From NCBI GenBank assembly GCA_021298195.1, contig JAJTEQ010000012.1, forward strand, positions 1 through 47,586: a stretch of 47,586 nt of DNA, written 5' to 3'. This document shows positions 32,650 through 40,587 of this stretch, piece after piece. This stretch comes from Ilumatobacteraceae bacterium. GTDB lineage: Bacteria > Actinomycetota > Acidimicrobiia > Acidimicrobiales > Ilumatobacteraceae. The first letter of the stretch is position 1. Every line of letters begins with the position of its first letter. The notes under the pieces are model-generated. The model did no database searches, had not been told where the DNA came from, and was given only the letters and a program-made list of their open reading frames with translations. A program made the position numbers and the translations under genes.

Positions 32650-34343
32650 TCGCGGGGCTTCACGGACGAGCGATATCGATCGGCGTTGCCGGTGCTCGGG
32701 TGCGTGTCGCCGGCCGGTCCGGCGGCGAAGGCCCGCAGGATGTTGGTGGTCGCGGTGCGAACGAACGCGGTGGTCGCTTCGTCGCCCCACTCGTCGGCAT
32801 CGAGGGCGTTGATCCAGGCGATGGTGCCGGTGGCGATGACCCCGGCACCGCTCGGATGCGAGTAATAGGTCATCGCGTGGTTAAACACGAAATCCTTGTA
32901 GTTGACCGGCCCCGAGGCCAACACTTCCAAGGTCTCAGGTTCGCGACCCGGGGGGCCGAGTCCATCGGCTTCGATCGAGACGAGTCGGCGGAAGGCCTGG
33001 CCGTTGCGAACATCGGTTCCCGCGAACACCCAGTTGGTGGGGTTGACCACCCGGAAGTTGGCGGTGATACCGGCCGCGAAGTACTGAACTCCGATCAACT
33101 CGTTCTCGGGAGCGTTGAGGGGCGCGTTGCGCCACTGGACCGTCGCCTCCATCGGATCGGTCTCGGACAGGGGGTCGTCGTCGATCGTCCGGTAGTTCGC
33201 CATCTGGCGGTAGGCGAGCCCGTCGTCGTTCGGTTCGAGCCGTACGTGTCGGTACACGGCGTTCGCACCGAAGAAGGCCAGATTGACCCCCGCGTCCCGT
33301 GCTCGCTCCAGACACGTGCGCATCCCGCGCGAGTAGTACTCGTCGTGACCGGTCGTGAGCAGGGCGGTACGGTTGGCGAACACGGCGTCGAGTTCGTCGT
33401 TCTCGCCCAACCCACTGGTGTGCAGATCGATGTCGGTCGCGTACGCGGTGTCGATTCCCAACTCCTCGATCAACGCGATGAGTGGTAGCTCGTGGGTGAG
33501 GAAGTCGGCCGACCCCCAGCTGTAGGCCAGATCGTAGGGACGGTCGAAGGACACCACCATGGAGCGATCGAATCGGCTGCCGGCACCGAAGTTCTCGTAC
33601 AAGCTGCGCCCGCCCCAGGGGTTGTAGGCCTGCCACGTCGTGACGGCCGAAACCACCACGAGCGAGGCCGCGCATTCGTCGCGTCGCACCGTGAGTGGCA
33701 CGTAATGGGCACCCCCCTCGGAGGAGACCAACTTCAACAGGTACGAACCCGGGGGCCACGTGTCGTCGATGGTGAACGACGTCGCCGCGGCCCAATTCGA
33801 CACGTGCATGCGGGTTTCGCGATCCATTGACGGTTCCTCGAATTGCCACGGCTGTTCGAGTTCGTCCGATCGCCAGATCAAGCGACCGAGGGCGCCGCCG
33901 TAGTGACCCATGCGGTAGGCCTCGATGTGCCACGTGGGCGCGGCGGTCGCGACGTACAGCGACACGGTCTGGCCCGGTCGCGCACTGGTGGTGTCGGCGA
34001 AGCCTTCGATGATGCCGGGCATGGCCGCTCGCTTCGTCGGGGCGATGTCGTCGAGAATTCTCCACGCGTCCGTGCCCTCGAGGCTGTTCTCGGCGGCGAG
34101 CCAACCGGGCTGGGTGTAGGGGGCGACCGGTGCCGACGTCGTACTGGTGCTGGAGGGCGACACGATGGTGGACGAAGACGTCGCGTCGGCCACGGTCGAG
34201 TCGGCCACGGTCGAGTCGGGCGGGGTACCTCGAGTGACATCGGACCCGTCGGCGTTGTCATTCGACGAGGAACACGCGGCGACCACGGCTGAGGCACCGA
34301 GGGCCAGGAACACGCGACGGGAGACGGGGAACTCGGGAATCAT
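32646..34343 (-). CDS. Tat-exported lipoprotein with N,N-dimethylformamidase large-subunit-like domain
   Basis: The 565-residue precursor has a twin-arginine motif SRRVFLALG and a lipobox ending AAC (Cys24), then a Ser/Thr linker and a beta-rich domain with PGQTVSLYV and MGHYGGALGR. The catalytic-type domain has TTWQAYNPWGGRSLYEN, GHDEYYSRGMR and FFGANAVYRHVR. The Tyr residues near 336-337 and 364 sit where dimethylformamidase places two iron-binding tyrosines; this correspondence is inferred. The ATG at 34343 is preferred; a GTG at 34367 would overlap the Gfo/Idh gene. It is exported and anchored, unlike cytoplasmic dimethylformamidase. Substrate unknown. Confidence 0.78.
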   Translation of the reverse strand: MIPEFPVSRRVFLALGASAVVAACSSSNDNADGSDVTRGTPPDSTVADSTVADATSSSTIVSPSSTSTTSAPVAPYTQPGWLAAENSLEGTDAWRILDDIAPTKRAAMPGIIEGFADTTSARPGQTVSLYVATAAPTWHIEAYRMGHYGGALGRLIWRSDELEQPWQFEEPSMDRETRMHVSNWAAATSFTIDDTWPPGSYLLKLVSSEGGAHYVPLTVRRDECAASLVVVSAVTTWQAYNPWGGRSLYENFGAGSRFDRSMVVSFDRPYDLAYSWGSADFLTHELPLIALIEELGIDTAYATDIDLHTSGLGENDELDAVFANRTALLTTGHDEYYSRGMRTCLERARDAGVNLAFFGANAVYRHVRLEPNDDGLAYRQMANYRTIDDDPLSETDPMEATVQWRNAPLNAPENELIGVQYFAAGITANFRVVNPTNWVFAGTDVRNGQAFRRLVSIEADGLGPPGREPETLEVLASGPVNYKDFVFNHAMTYYSHPSGAGVIATGTIAWINALDADEWGDEATTAFVRTATTNILRAFAAGPAGDTHPSTGNADRYRSSVKPRE

Positions 34344-34351
34344 CGGCTCGG

Positions 34352-35395
34352 TCAGGGAGTCTTCCACAGCTGCAAGGGTGTACGCGTGCGATCACACCCA
34401 CTGGGAACCGGGGTCGACGAGCCATCGTGGGCCGCCGACACGTAACAGGCGCACACGATCTCCATCATCCAACGACCGAAAACCGCGTCCATGAAGGGCG
34501 CTCGCCGGTTCGCCAGATCGTCGATGAACTCGCGCATCTGTGCGATGTATCCGAAGTTCTCGATCATCGGAATGGTGGCCGTCGTTCGCGGCAGTGCGAT
34601 CGGATCACCGTTGTGCTCCAAGGAAAGCGACGGCAACAACTCGGCCCGCACCACATGGTTGGCCGACGACACCTGGATGTCCCACGAGGGCACCTCGCCC
34701 CCCTCCCAACTGGAGATCACGGATCCCCTCAGCCCGGATTCGAAGACCAAGGTGACCTCGGCGTGGGTGTCGGTCGTGTCCCCGCGGAGTCGGGACTCGA
34801 CCGCGACGACCTCCCCGGCGCGAGCGACTCGTCCGATGAGCACGGCCACGGCCACGGGGTGGATGCCGAGGTCGTACAACGCGCCTCCGCCCCACTCGGG
34901 AGAGGTGAAGTTGCCCCACGTGGGCAGCGATTGGATCGTCCGTAACTGCAGATGGTCGACGGGCGATCCGTCGGCGACGATGCGCGCCACGAGCCCGATG
35001 ATGGCGTGGGTGATGGGGGCGTAGGCGAGGTTCTCGGCGTAGAGCAGTCGATCACCGTGTCGGTGGGCCAGGTCCACCAATCGGTCGGCTTCGTTCAACG
35101 TGAGCACGAGAGGCTTCTCCAGCAGCACCGCGGCGCCTCGCTCCAACGCGTGACACGCGTGATCGAAATGTTGGGCCGGTGGAGTGGCCACCACCACGAT
35201 GTCGGCTCCGGCGGGGAGTCGGGCGTAGTCGACCGCGTGAGCGCCGAGATCGCCGGCCAACTTGGCGCGCGACTGCTCGGATCGCGAAGCGACCGCCACG
35301 ACGGACGCGCCCGCCTCGCGGGCCGCCAACGCGTGTGCACCCGCGATCATTCCGGCGCCACACAGCGCGACCGAAGTCGGTCGACCCGCGACCAT
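34352..35395 (-). CDS. Gfo/Idh/MocA family NAD(P)-dependent oxidoreductase
   Basis: This 347-residue enzyme has an N-terminal Rossmann fold (VALCGAGMIAGAHA) and the family catalytic motif LLEKPLVLT with its Lys, then the substrate domain with GGGALYDLGIHPV, whose Asp and His complete the usual site. Members oxidise or epimerise sugars, inositols or pyranose-like rings. It starts 3 bases after the LLM gene stop and precedes the lipoprotein, so all four genes are likely one transcript. The substrate is not readable. Confidence 0.9.
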   Translation of the reverse strand: MVAGRPTSVALCGAGMIAGAHALAAREAGASVVAVASRSEQSRAKLAGDLGAHAVDYARLPAGADIVVVATPPAQHFDHACHALERGAAVLLEKPLVLTLNEADRLVDLAHRHGDRLLYAENLAYAPITHAIIGLVARIVADGSPVDHLQLRTIQSLPTWGNFTSPEWGGGALYDLGIHPVAVAVLIGRVARAGEVVAVESRLRGDTTDTHAEVTLVFESGLRGSVISSWEGGEVPSWDIQVSSANHVVRAELLPSLSLEHNGDPIALPRTTATIPMIENFGYIAQMREFIDDLANRRAPFMDAVFGRWMMEIVCACYVSAAHDGSSTPVPSGCDRTRTPLQLWKTP

Positions 35396-35398
35396 GAT

Positions 35399-36340
35399 CT
35401 ACTTACCGGCGAGGGCGGCCACCACCGGGGCGAAGCCGTCGACATCGTCGGACCCGACGATCACGTAGGAGAACCCCCAACGCTCGCGACGGGCCAGTAG
35501 GTCCTCGATGAGCTTGTCGGTGGGCCCGACCAGAGCGAACGGAGTGTCCTCGACCATCTTGGGCTCGACTTTCAACATCGACGCGATGGCGGCCGCGGCC
35601 GCCGTGGCGTCGGGGGAGATGTTCACGAGGAACGCCCGGATGTTCATCTCGATGTCGTTCATGCGTTCACCGGCGGCCTCGCGAACGATGTTCACCTTCT
35701 CGTCGACCGCTTCGGCGGTCATGGTGGTGAACGCGTCGGGTCCGACGACTCCGGCTGACATGGTCGCGTTCACGCCGACGATGTCGGCCTCGCGGGCCGC
35801 GATGCTCAGAACCCGCTTGCCGCCTCCGCCGATCAGCACCGGCGGGCACGGAGCCTGCACGGGCTTGGGTGTGCCGTTGTGGTTGGTGATCGTGTAGTGC
35901 TGGCCGGTGTACGAGAACGGGCCGTCGGACATCAGTCCGCGAATCACGTGGAGACCCTCGACGAACCGATCGATTCGGACTTTGGCGCTGTCGTAGGGCA
36001 TACCCGATTGCTCGTAGTCACTGATCATCCATCCGGCTCCCAAACCGATCTCGACCCGGCCGTCGGAGAGCACGTCCATGGTGGCCAGTTCTTTGGCCAA
36101 CACGAGCGGGTGCTTGTAGTCGTTGTCCCACACGAGCGCTCCGATGCGCAGGTCGGTGGTGACGTTCGCCGCCGTCATCAACGCCGGGACGGGGGCCAAT
36201 TGGTCGTCGAAGTGATCGGGCATCGTGAGACACGAGAAACCCGTGGCCTCGACGCGCCGAGCCAACTCGGTCCACTCGGTGCGACTCTGGATACTGCGGG
36301 CTTGAACACCGAAACGAAACGGGCGGGGAGACGACGACAT
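35399..36340 (-). CDS. LLM-class F420-dependent oxidoreductase
   Basis: This 313-residue luciferase-like barrel reads FRFGVQARSIQSRTEW, TMPDHFDDQLAPVPAL, EIGLGAGWMISDYEQSG and PPVLIGGGGKRVLSIAAREAD, which matches the actinobacterial F420-dependent subgroup of mycobacterial MSMEG_2516 type. F420 use is inferred from the subgroup. The ATG at 36340 lies 6 bases after a minus-strand TACTTT box (complement of 36347-36352). It heads the operon with the Gfo/Idh, dimethylformamidase-like and enoyl-CoA hydratase genes. Confidence 0.88.
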   Translation of the reverse strand: MSSSPRPFRFGVQARSIQSRTEWTELARRVEATGFSCLTMPDHFDDQLAPVPALMTAANVTTDLRIGALVWDNDYKHPLVLAKELATMDVLSDGRVEIGLGAGWMISDYEQSGMPYDSAKVRIDRFVEGLHVIRGLMSDGPFSYTGQHYTITNHNGTPKPVQAPCPPVLIGGGGKRVLSIAAREADIVGVNATMSAGVVGPDAFTTMTAEAVDEKVNIVREAAGERMNDIEMNIRAFLVNISPDATAAAAAIASMLKVEPKMVEDTPFALVGPTDKLIEDLLARRERWGFSYVIVGSDDVDGFAPVVAALAGK

Positions 36341-36346
36341 GCGACG

Positions 36347-36397
36347 AAAGTAGCCGATTCGGGGTGACCGGTCGTCGGTCGGGCCGCCAAGTACCGT
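36347..36397. promoter_or_regulatory. Divergent leaderless promoters of the LLM operon and the PBP gene
   Basis: On the minus strand TACTTT (complement of 36347-36352) lies 6 bases before the ATG at 36340. On the plus strand TACCGT (36392-36397) lies 9 bases before the GTG at 36407. The two boxes are 39 bases apart. Confidence 0.45.
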
Positions 36398-36406
36398 TGA
36401 ATCGTT

Positions 36407-38947
36407 GTGAGACTCCTGACGTGGTGGGTGCGACTCGGCGTGATCGTGGTCGCCGGAGCATTGATCGTGTCCAGTCTCGTGGTGGGCGTCGCTCCGCGAC
36501 TGTGGAACATCGTCAACGCCCACGAAGAAGGCGCCATCAGCCTCCCCGAATGGGAGAGCATCGCCCAACGCACCTACGTGTACGACTCGCAGGGGAACGA
36601 GATCGCCGCGTACGAACTGGAGAACAGTCAGCCGGTCGCGCTCTCGGAGATCCCCGCCGACGTGATCGCCGCCATCCTGGCGGTGGAGGATCGCGAGTTC
36701 TACAACCACCACGGAGTGAACGTGCGTGGTCTGTTCCGAGCCACTCTGTCGAACTTCGAGGGTGGAGCCCGTCAGGGGGCGTCGACCATCACCCAACAGG
36801 TGGTGAAGATGGAATACCTCGCGGGTCTCGAACGTGACGGGCGGTACAAGATCCTGCAGATCATCGACGCACTACGACTGGAGAAAGTGCGCACGAAGGA
36901 CGAGATCCTCGAGCGCTACCTGAACACCGTCTTCTTCGGCAACAACACCTACGGCATCCAGGCGGCATCCGAGGTGTACTTCGGAAAGCGCGTCGGCGCG
37001 CTCACATTGATCGAGGGGGCGTTCTTGGCCGGTTTGATCCAAGCGCCATCGGCCTACGACCCCATCCGGCACCCCCAGCAGAGTCGTCGGCGCTTCGGTC
37101 AAGCGCTCGACGCGGTGGTGGAGGAACGTCTCATGGACGCCACGACCGCCGAGGAGATCAAGTTCTGTCTGATCGACTCCGATGACCCGATCGCCGAGGC
37201 ACGCTGCGCGGGCAGTTGGCAGTTGCCCGAGGTCGTGAAGCAGATCGAAGAGGAAAAGATCGCCCGCACGCATTTCAGCGAAGAGGTGAAGTCCTATCTG
37301 TTGAACAAGAGCAACCTGCTCGGCGACACCTATCAGGAGCGTTACAACAAGCTCTTCCGTGGGGGTCTGCGCATCTACACCACCCTCGACCCCGTCGCCC
37401 AGGAGGCCGCAGAGAAGGCCCGACGGGAGCAATTGCCCGCCAACACTGCCGGAATCGACACCGCGATCGTGTCGCTCGACAGCAAGACCGGCGCGGTGCG
37501 CGCCATGGTGGGCGCCAAGCCCTTCGTGGCCGGTCGCAACGAGGTGAACATGGCGTTGGCACCGCGTCAGACCGGATCGAGCATCAAGATGTTCATCCTC
37601 GCCGCGGCCATCGCCGCCGGCGCACAGGGTGACGATCTGATCGATGGCACCTTGCCGTGCACGTTGCCCAATCCGGACGATCCCGACAATCCGTTCGTGG
37701 CCACCGATGGCGTCAGTCGTCCAGTGGGCACCTTGTCCGAGATGACCTGGGCCTCGATCAACTGTGCCTACGCCCGACTCTCGCAGATCGTCGGATTGGA
37801 CCGCGTGGTCGACACCACGTACCGAATGGCGAACAACCTGTACTTGTACCCGGGGCGTAACCCGGAGGAACGTGCTCCGTTGCGGCCCTACGCCAGTTTC
37901 GCCACCGGCGCCAACGAGATGAGCCCGCTCGACATGGCGTCCGGCGCCCAGACCCTGGCCAACGGTGGGCTGCACATGCAGCCCTATTACATCGAACGCA
38001 TCGAGGGTCCCGATGGTGTGCTGTTCCAACACACCGACGCCGGGGTCCAGGTGCTCACTCCCGAGGTCAACGCGCGCACGGTGAGCATTCTCGAAGGGGT
38101 GCTCGTCACCGGTACGGCGCGACGCTCGCAATTGGAGGGTCGCGTGGCCGCGGGCAAGACCGGCACCCAGGACAACAACACCAACTCGTGGATGGTCGGT
38201 TTCACGCCCGAACTCACCACCGCGGTGTGGGTGGGGCACCCCGATCTGTACCTGCCCATGAACGACATTCCCGAGTTCGTCGCCGCGGGTGTGGATCGGG
38301 TGATCGGCGGAACGTTCCCCGCACGCATCTGGAAAGCCACCATGGACGCGGCGTTGGCGGGTCGGCCCGCCACCTTGTTCCCGACACCACCCGCGAATCC
38401 GCGCGAGCCGATGCGTTTGTATCTCCCGGAGTCCGACTGCCCGGCGCCGGTGACGGTTCCCACGATCCCGACGGCCTCGACCACGCCGACCGATCCGACC
38501 GCGTCCACCACCGTGGCGCCGACCACCACCACGTCGACCACCACCACGTCGACCACCACCACGATCGTCGCGCAGCCGGGTGTCATCATCAGGTCGATCC
38601 CACCTGGCCGCTACCCACGTTGCCGGTCGACGAGTACACATTCGCGGCTTGTCCCTGAGCCGAGCGTCTTGTGGTCCGTGCCGGCACGTGGCACAGTCAG
38701 TCGATGGATCTACGGGCCCTTTTGGATGTGCAACGTCTCGACACGGCCATGGATCAGGCACGTCACGCGCGGGCGAATCTTCCCGAGTCGGCGGTCCAGG
38801 AGTCCGCGGCCGGGAAGTTGGCGACGTTGCGGGCTCGTATCGGGGATCTGTTGCGCGAGCAAGGAACCCTGGAATCCGAATTGGCGGGAATCGAGAAGCA
38901 TGACGCCGAGATCGGGACCCATCTGGCGAGGCTGGAGAAGCAGTTGA
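36407..38947 (+). CDS. Class A penicillin-binding protein (transglycosylase/transpeptidase), probably frameshifted at the 3' end
   Basis: This bifunctional enzyme polymerises and cross-links peptidoglycan outside the membrane. A signal-anchor helix (about 10-30) is followed by the glycosyltransferase domain with EDREFYNHHG (94-103) and GASTITQQ (124-131), then the transpeptidase domain with SSIK (391-394), SIN (450-452) and KTGT (584-587). A Thr-rich tail starts near 690. After about residue 724 this frame becomes Arg/Ser/Trp-rich and overlaps the next gene by 244 bases. The other frame (stop at 38656-38658) continues the tail as VDPTWPLPTLPVDEYTFAACP without overlap, so one base seems to be missing near 38576-38585 and the intact protein would end at 38658. 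Confidence 0.9.
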   Translation: MRLLTWWVRLGVIVVAGALIVSSLVVGVAPRLWNIVNAHEEGAISLPEWESIAQRTYVYDSQGNEIAAYELENSQPVALSEIPADVIAAILAVEDREFYNHHGVNVRGLFRATLSNFEGGARQGASTITQQVVKMEYLAGLERDGRYKILQIIDALRLEKVRTKDEILERYLNTVFFGNNTYGIQAASEVYFGKRVGALTLIEGAFLAGLIQAPSAYDPIRHPQQSRRRFGQALDAVVEERLMDATTAEEIKFCLIDSDDPIAEARCAGSWQLPEVVKQIEEEKIARTHFSEEVKSYLLNKSNLLGDTYQERYNKLFRGGLRIYTTLDPVAQEAAEKARREQLPANTAGIDTAIVSLDSKTGAVRAMVGAKPFVAGRNEVNMALAPRQTGSSIKMFILAAAIAAGAQGDDLIDGTLPCTLPNPDDPDNPFVATDGVSRPVGTLSEMTWASINCAYARLSQIVGLDRVVDTTYRMANNLYLYPGRNPEERAPLRPYASFATGANEMSPLDMASGAQTLANGGLHMQPYYIERIEGPDGVLFQHTDAGVQVLTPEVNARTVSILEGVLVTGTARRSQLEGRVAAGKTGTQDNNTNSWMVGFTPELTTAVWVGHPDLYLPMNDIPEFVAAGVDRVIGGTFPARIWKATMDAALAGRPATLFPTPPANPREPMRLYLPESDCPAPVTVPTIPTASTTPTDPTASTTVAPTTTTSTTTTSTTTTIVAQPGVIIRSIPPGRYPRCRSTSTHSRLVPEPSVLWSVPARGTVSRWIYGPFWMCNVSTRPWIRHVTRGRIFPSRRSRSPRPGSWRRCGLVSGICCASKEPWNPNWRESRSMTPRSGPIWRGWRSS
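38521..38565 (+). repeat. Tandem 15-bp repeat encoding a Thr/Ser tail
   Basis: GACCACCACCACGTC occurs at 38521-38535 and 38536-38550, followed by a nearly complete third copy from 38551. It encodes the Thr-rich linker of the PBP and lies just before the apparent frameshift. Confidence 0.85.
38576..38658 (+). other. Probable frameshift site and true C-terminus of the PBP
   Basis: From 38581 the shifted frame reads TGT CAT CAT CAG GTC GAT ... TGT CCC TGA and gives a Pro-rich acidic tail ending in a Cys-Pro, stopping 45 bases before the next gene. One extra base in CCGGGTGTC (38576-38584) would join the frames. It may be a sequencing error, a real deletion, or recoding. Confidence 0.7.
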
Positions 38948-39408
38948 AGTCGGTGATCGCCCCGCGAGAAGCCGAAGCACTGCAACACGAGATGAAGAAT
39001 CTGATGATCGAACGTGAGGCCGCCGACGAGCGAGGGCTCGCGATGCTGGACGCGTCGAGTGCCGCCGAAGCCGCGCTCATCGAGATTCGGGCCGCCGATG
39101 CCGAGGCCGCGCGGGAGTTGGCGGCGGCCGAGGCCACGTTGCGTGATGCCGAGAAAGAAGCCGATCGGGCCATCGCGGAGTTGTCGGTCGCGCGAGCCGA
39201 TCTGATCGCGTCGATCGACGCGTCGGACCTGGCCACGTACGAGCGTTTGCGCGCGAATCACGCCGGCGTGGCCATCGCCGAGATCAAGCACGGCGTGTGC
39301 GGCGGTTGCCACATGGACATTTCGGCCAGCGAGTTGGATGCCATCAAGCGACTACCCGCGGATCAGTTCGCCGAATGTCCCAATTGCACCCGCTTGCTCC
39401 TACGGTAG
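38704..39408 (+). CDS. Coiled-coil protein with C4-type zinc ribbon
   Basis: The 234-residue protein is mainly one long Ala/Glu/Arg-rich coiled coil (about residues 5-170), then a C-terminal zinc ribbon with CGGCHMDIS and CPNC, followed by RLLLR. This is the COG1579 layout. The role is not established; such proteins are often near RNase H-type and phosphatase genes, and a phosphatase follows here. The ATG at 38704 gives the expected start MDLRALLDVQRLD. The upstream PBP frame as it stands runs across its first 244 bases. Confidence 0.88.
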   Translation: MDLRALLDVQRLDTAMDQARHARANLPESAVQESAAGKLATLRARIGDLLREQGTLESELAGIEKHDAEIGTHLARLEKQLKSVIAPREAEALQHEMKNLMIEREAADERGLAMLDASSAAEAALIEIRAADAEAARELAAAEATLRDAEKEADRAIAELSVARADLIASIDASDLATYERLRANHAGVAIAEIKHGVCGGCHMDISASELDAIKRLPADQFAECPNCTRLLLR

Positions 39409-39412
39409 GAGC

Positions 39413-39886
39413 GTGATCTTCTGGTTCATCGGTACCGCGGTTCTCTCGGTCTGGTTCGTCTTCCGTGATTCGCGATTCGACCACCGACTTCTGATCCTCG
39501 GTGTCCTGCTGCCCGACGTGATCGACGGAATCTGGGGTGGGGCACGGGCACTGCACTCGATCACCGGCAGCGTGGCGATTCTCGTCGTGGTCATGGTCGC
39601 GACCACCGGGCGCAAACCGATTCGGCGACGACTGCTGGCCATCCCCATCGGGACCTTTCTGCATCTCATCTTCGACGGAGCGTTCAGCTCCACCAAGGTG
39701 TTCTGGTGGCCGGTGACGGGCGTGTCTTTCGAAGGTGCCCGACTTCCGGTCGTCGAACGTGGATGGCTCAACGCGGCTTTCGAGATCGCCGGGCTGCTCC
39801 TCTGCGCGCATGTTTGGCGACGATTCGGTTTGTCCGACCCGGCGCGTCGTCGGGATTTCGTTCGCGGCGGAACACTTCATGAGTGA
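39413..39886 (+). CDS. Membrane protein resembling DUF457/YdjM-type metal-dependent hydrolases
   Basis: The 157-residue protein has three to four hydrophobic helices. Conserved-looking polar residues sit in LPDVIDG, LHSITGS and GTFLHLIFDGAF, which resembles the Asp/His pattern of DUF457-type membrane hydrolases. This is an inference from the motif order; the family is recognised as conserved in actinobacteria but without known function. The GTG at 39413 lies 6 bases after TACGGT and has an AGGAG site. Its end overlaps the phosphatase start by 8 bases. Confidence 0.65.
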   Translation: MIFWFIGTAVLSVWFVFRDSRFDHRLLILGVLLPDVIDGIWGGARALHSITGSVAILVVVMVATTGRKPIRRRLLAIPIGTFLHLIFDGAFSSTKVFWWPVTGVSFEGARLPVVERGWLNAAFEIAGLLLCAHVWRRFGLSDPARRRDFVRGGTLHE

Positions 39887-40502
39887 CGCCGTTCGCCTCG
39901 TTCTGGTCCGCCACGGTCGCACGGCGTTCAATGCCGCCGGCCGCATCCAGGGACGCATCGACAACCCGCTCGACGATGTCGGGCGTCGCCAAGCCGTAGC
40001 TGTCGGACGTGCGCTGTCGTCCGACGTCCGCGACGGTGCGGTGGTGGTGCACAGTCCGTTGTCGCGCGCCACGGAGACGGCCCGCGAGATCGTCGCGGCG
40101 TCCGGTCGCGCCATCGAGACGATCGTCGACGCGGACTGGATCGAACTGGACTACGGAACGTTCGACGGAGTGCACCAATCGGAGATCGAGCCGACGACGT
40201 GGTCGCAGTGGCGGGCCGATCCGAACTTCCGTCCCCCCGGTGGGGAGTCGCTGGTCGACGTGGAGGGCCGGGTGCGCGGCGCGATGGATCGGGTGCTCGA
40301 ACTCGGCGCGCGGACGGTGATCGTGGTCAGCCACGTGTCGCCGATCAAGGCCGCCGTCACGTTGGCGCTCGGTGTGGATTCCGGGGTGGCCTGGCGAACT
40401 CGGCTCGATCCGGCGTCGATGTGTCGCATCGAAATGTCGGCGCGCGGATTGGCACTGGCGGGCTTCAACGACACGTCGCACCTGACGAACGTGACGGCCT
40501 GA
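39879..40502 (+). CDS. Histidine phosphatase family protein
   Basis: This 207-residue member of the phosphoglycerate-mutase-like superfamily has the catalytic RHGRT (Arg11, His12), then SPLSRATETA, a Glu in the ELDYGTFDG segment, GGESLVDVEGRV and the second His in VVSHVSPIKA. It could act on phosphorylated metabolites such as alpha-ribazole phosphate or phosphoglycerate analogues. It overlaps the membrane protein gene and follows the zinc-ribbon gene, as often seen in actinobacteria. Confidence 0.9.
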   Translation: MSDAVRLVLVRHGRTAFNAAGRIQGRIDNPLDDVGRRQAVAVGRALSSDVRDGAVVVHSPLSRATETAREIVAASGRAIETIVDADWIELDYGTFDGVHQSEIEPTTWSQWRADPNFRPPGGESLVDVEGRVRGAMDRVLELGARTVIVVSHVSPIKAAVTLALGVDSGVAWRTRLDPASMCRIEMSARGLALAGFNDTSHLTNVTA

Positions 40503-40587
40503 AATTCGCGACGTTTGCGACTCCGTTGGCGCGTGATGACTACGATTCGGGAACCGCACCTCGCGTGCCCGAACCCCTGGAGTCGTC

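Noticed and set aside
36872-38980. Long minus-strand open frame (702 codons) opposite the PBP gene
   Set aside because: It covers the PBP motifs antisense and has no coherent domain; Arg/His/Gly-rich composition indicates a shadow.
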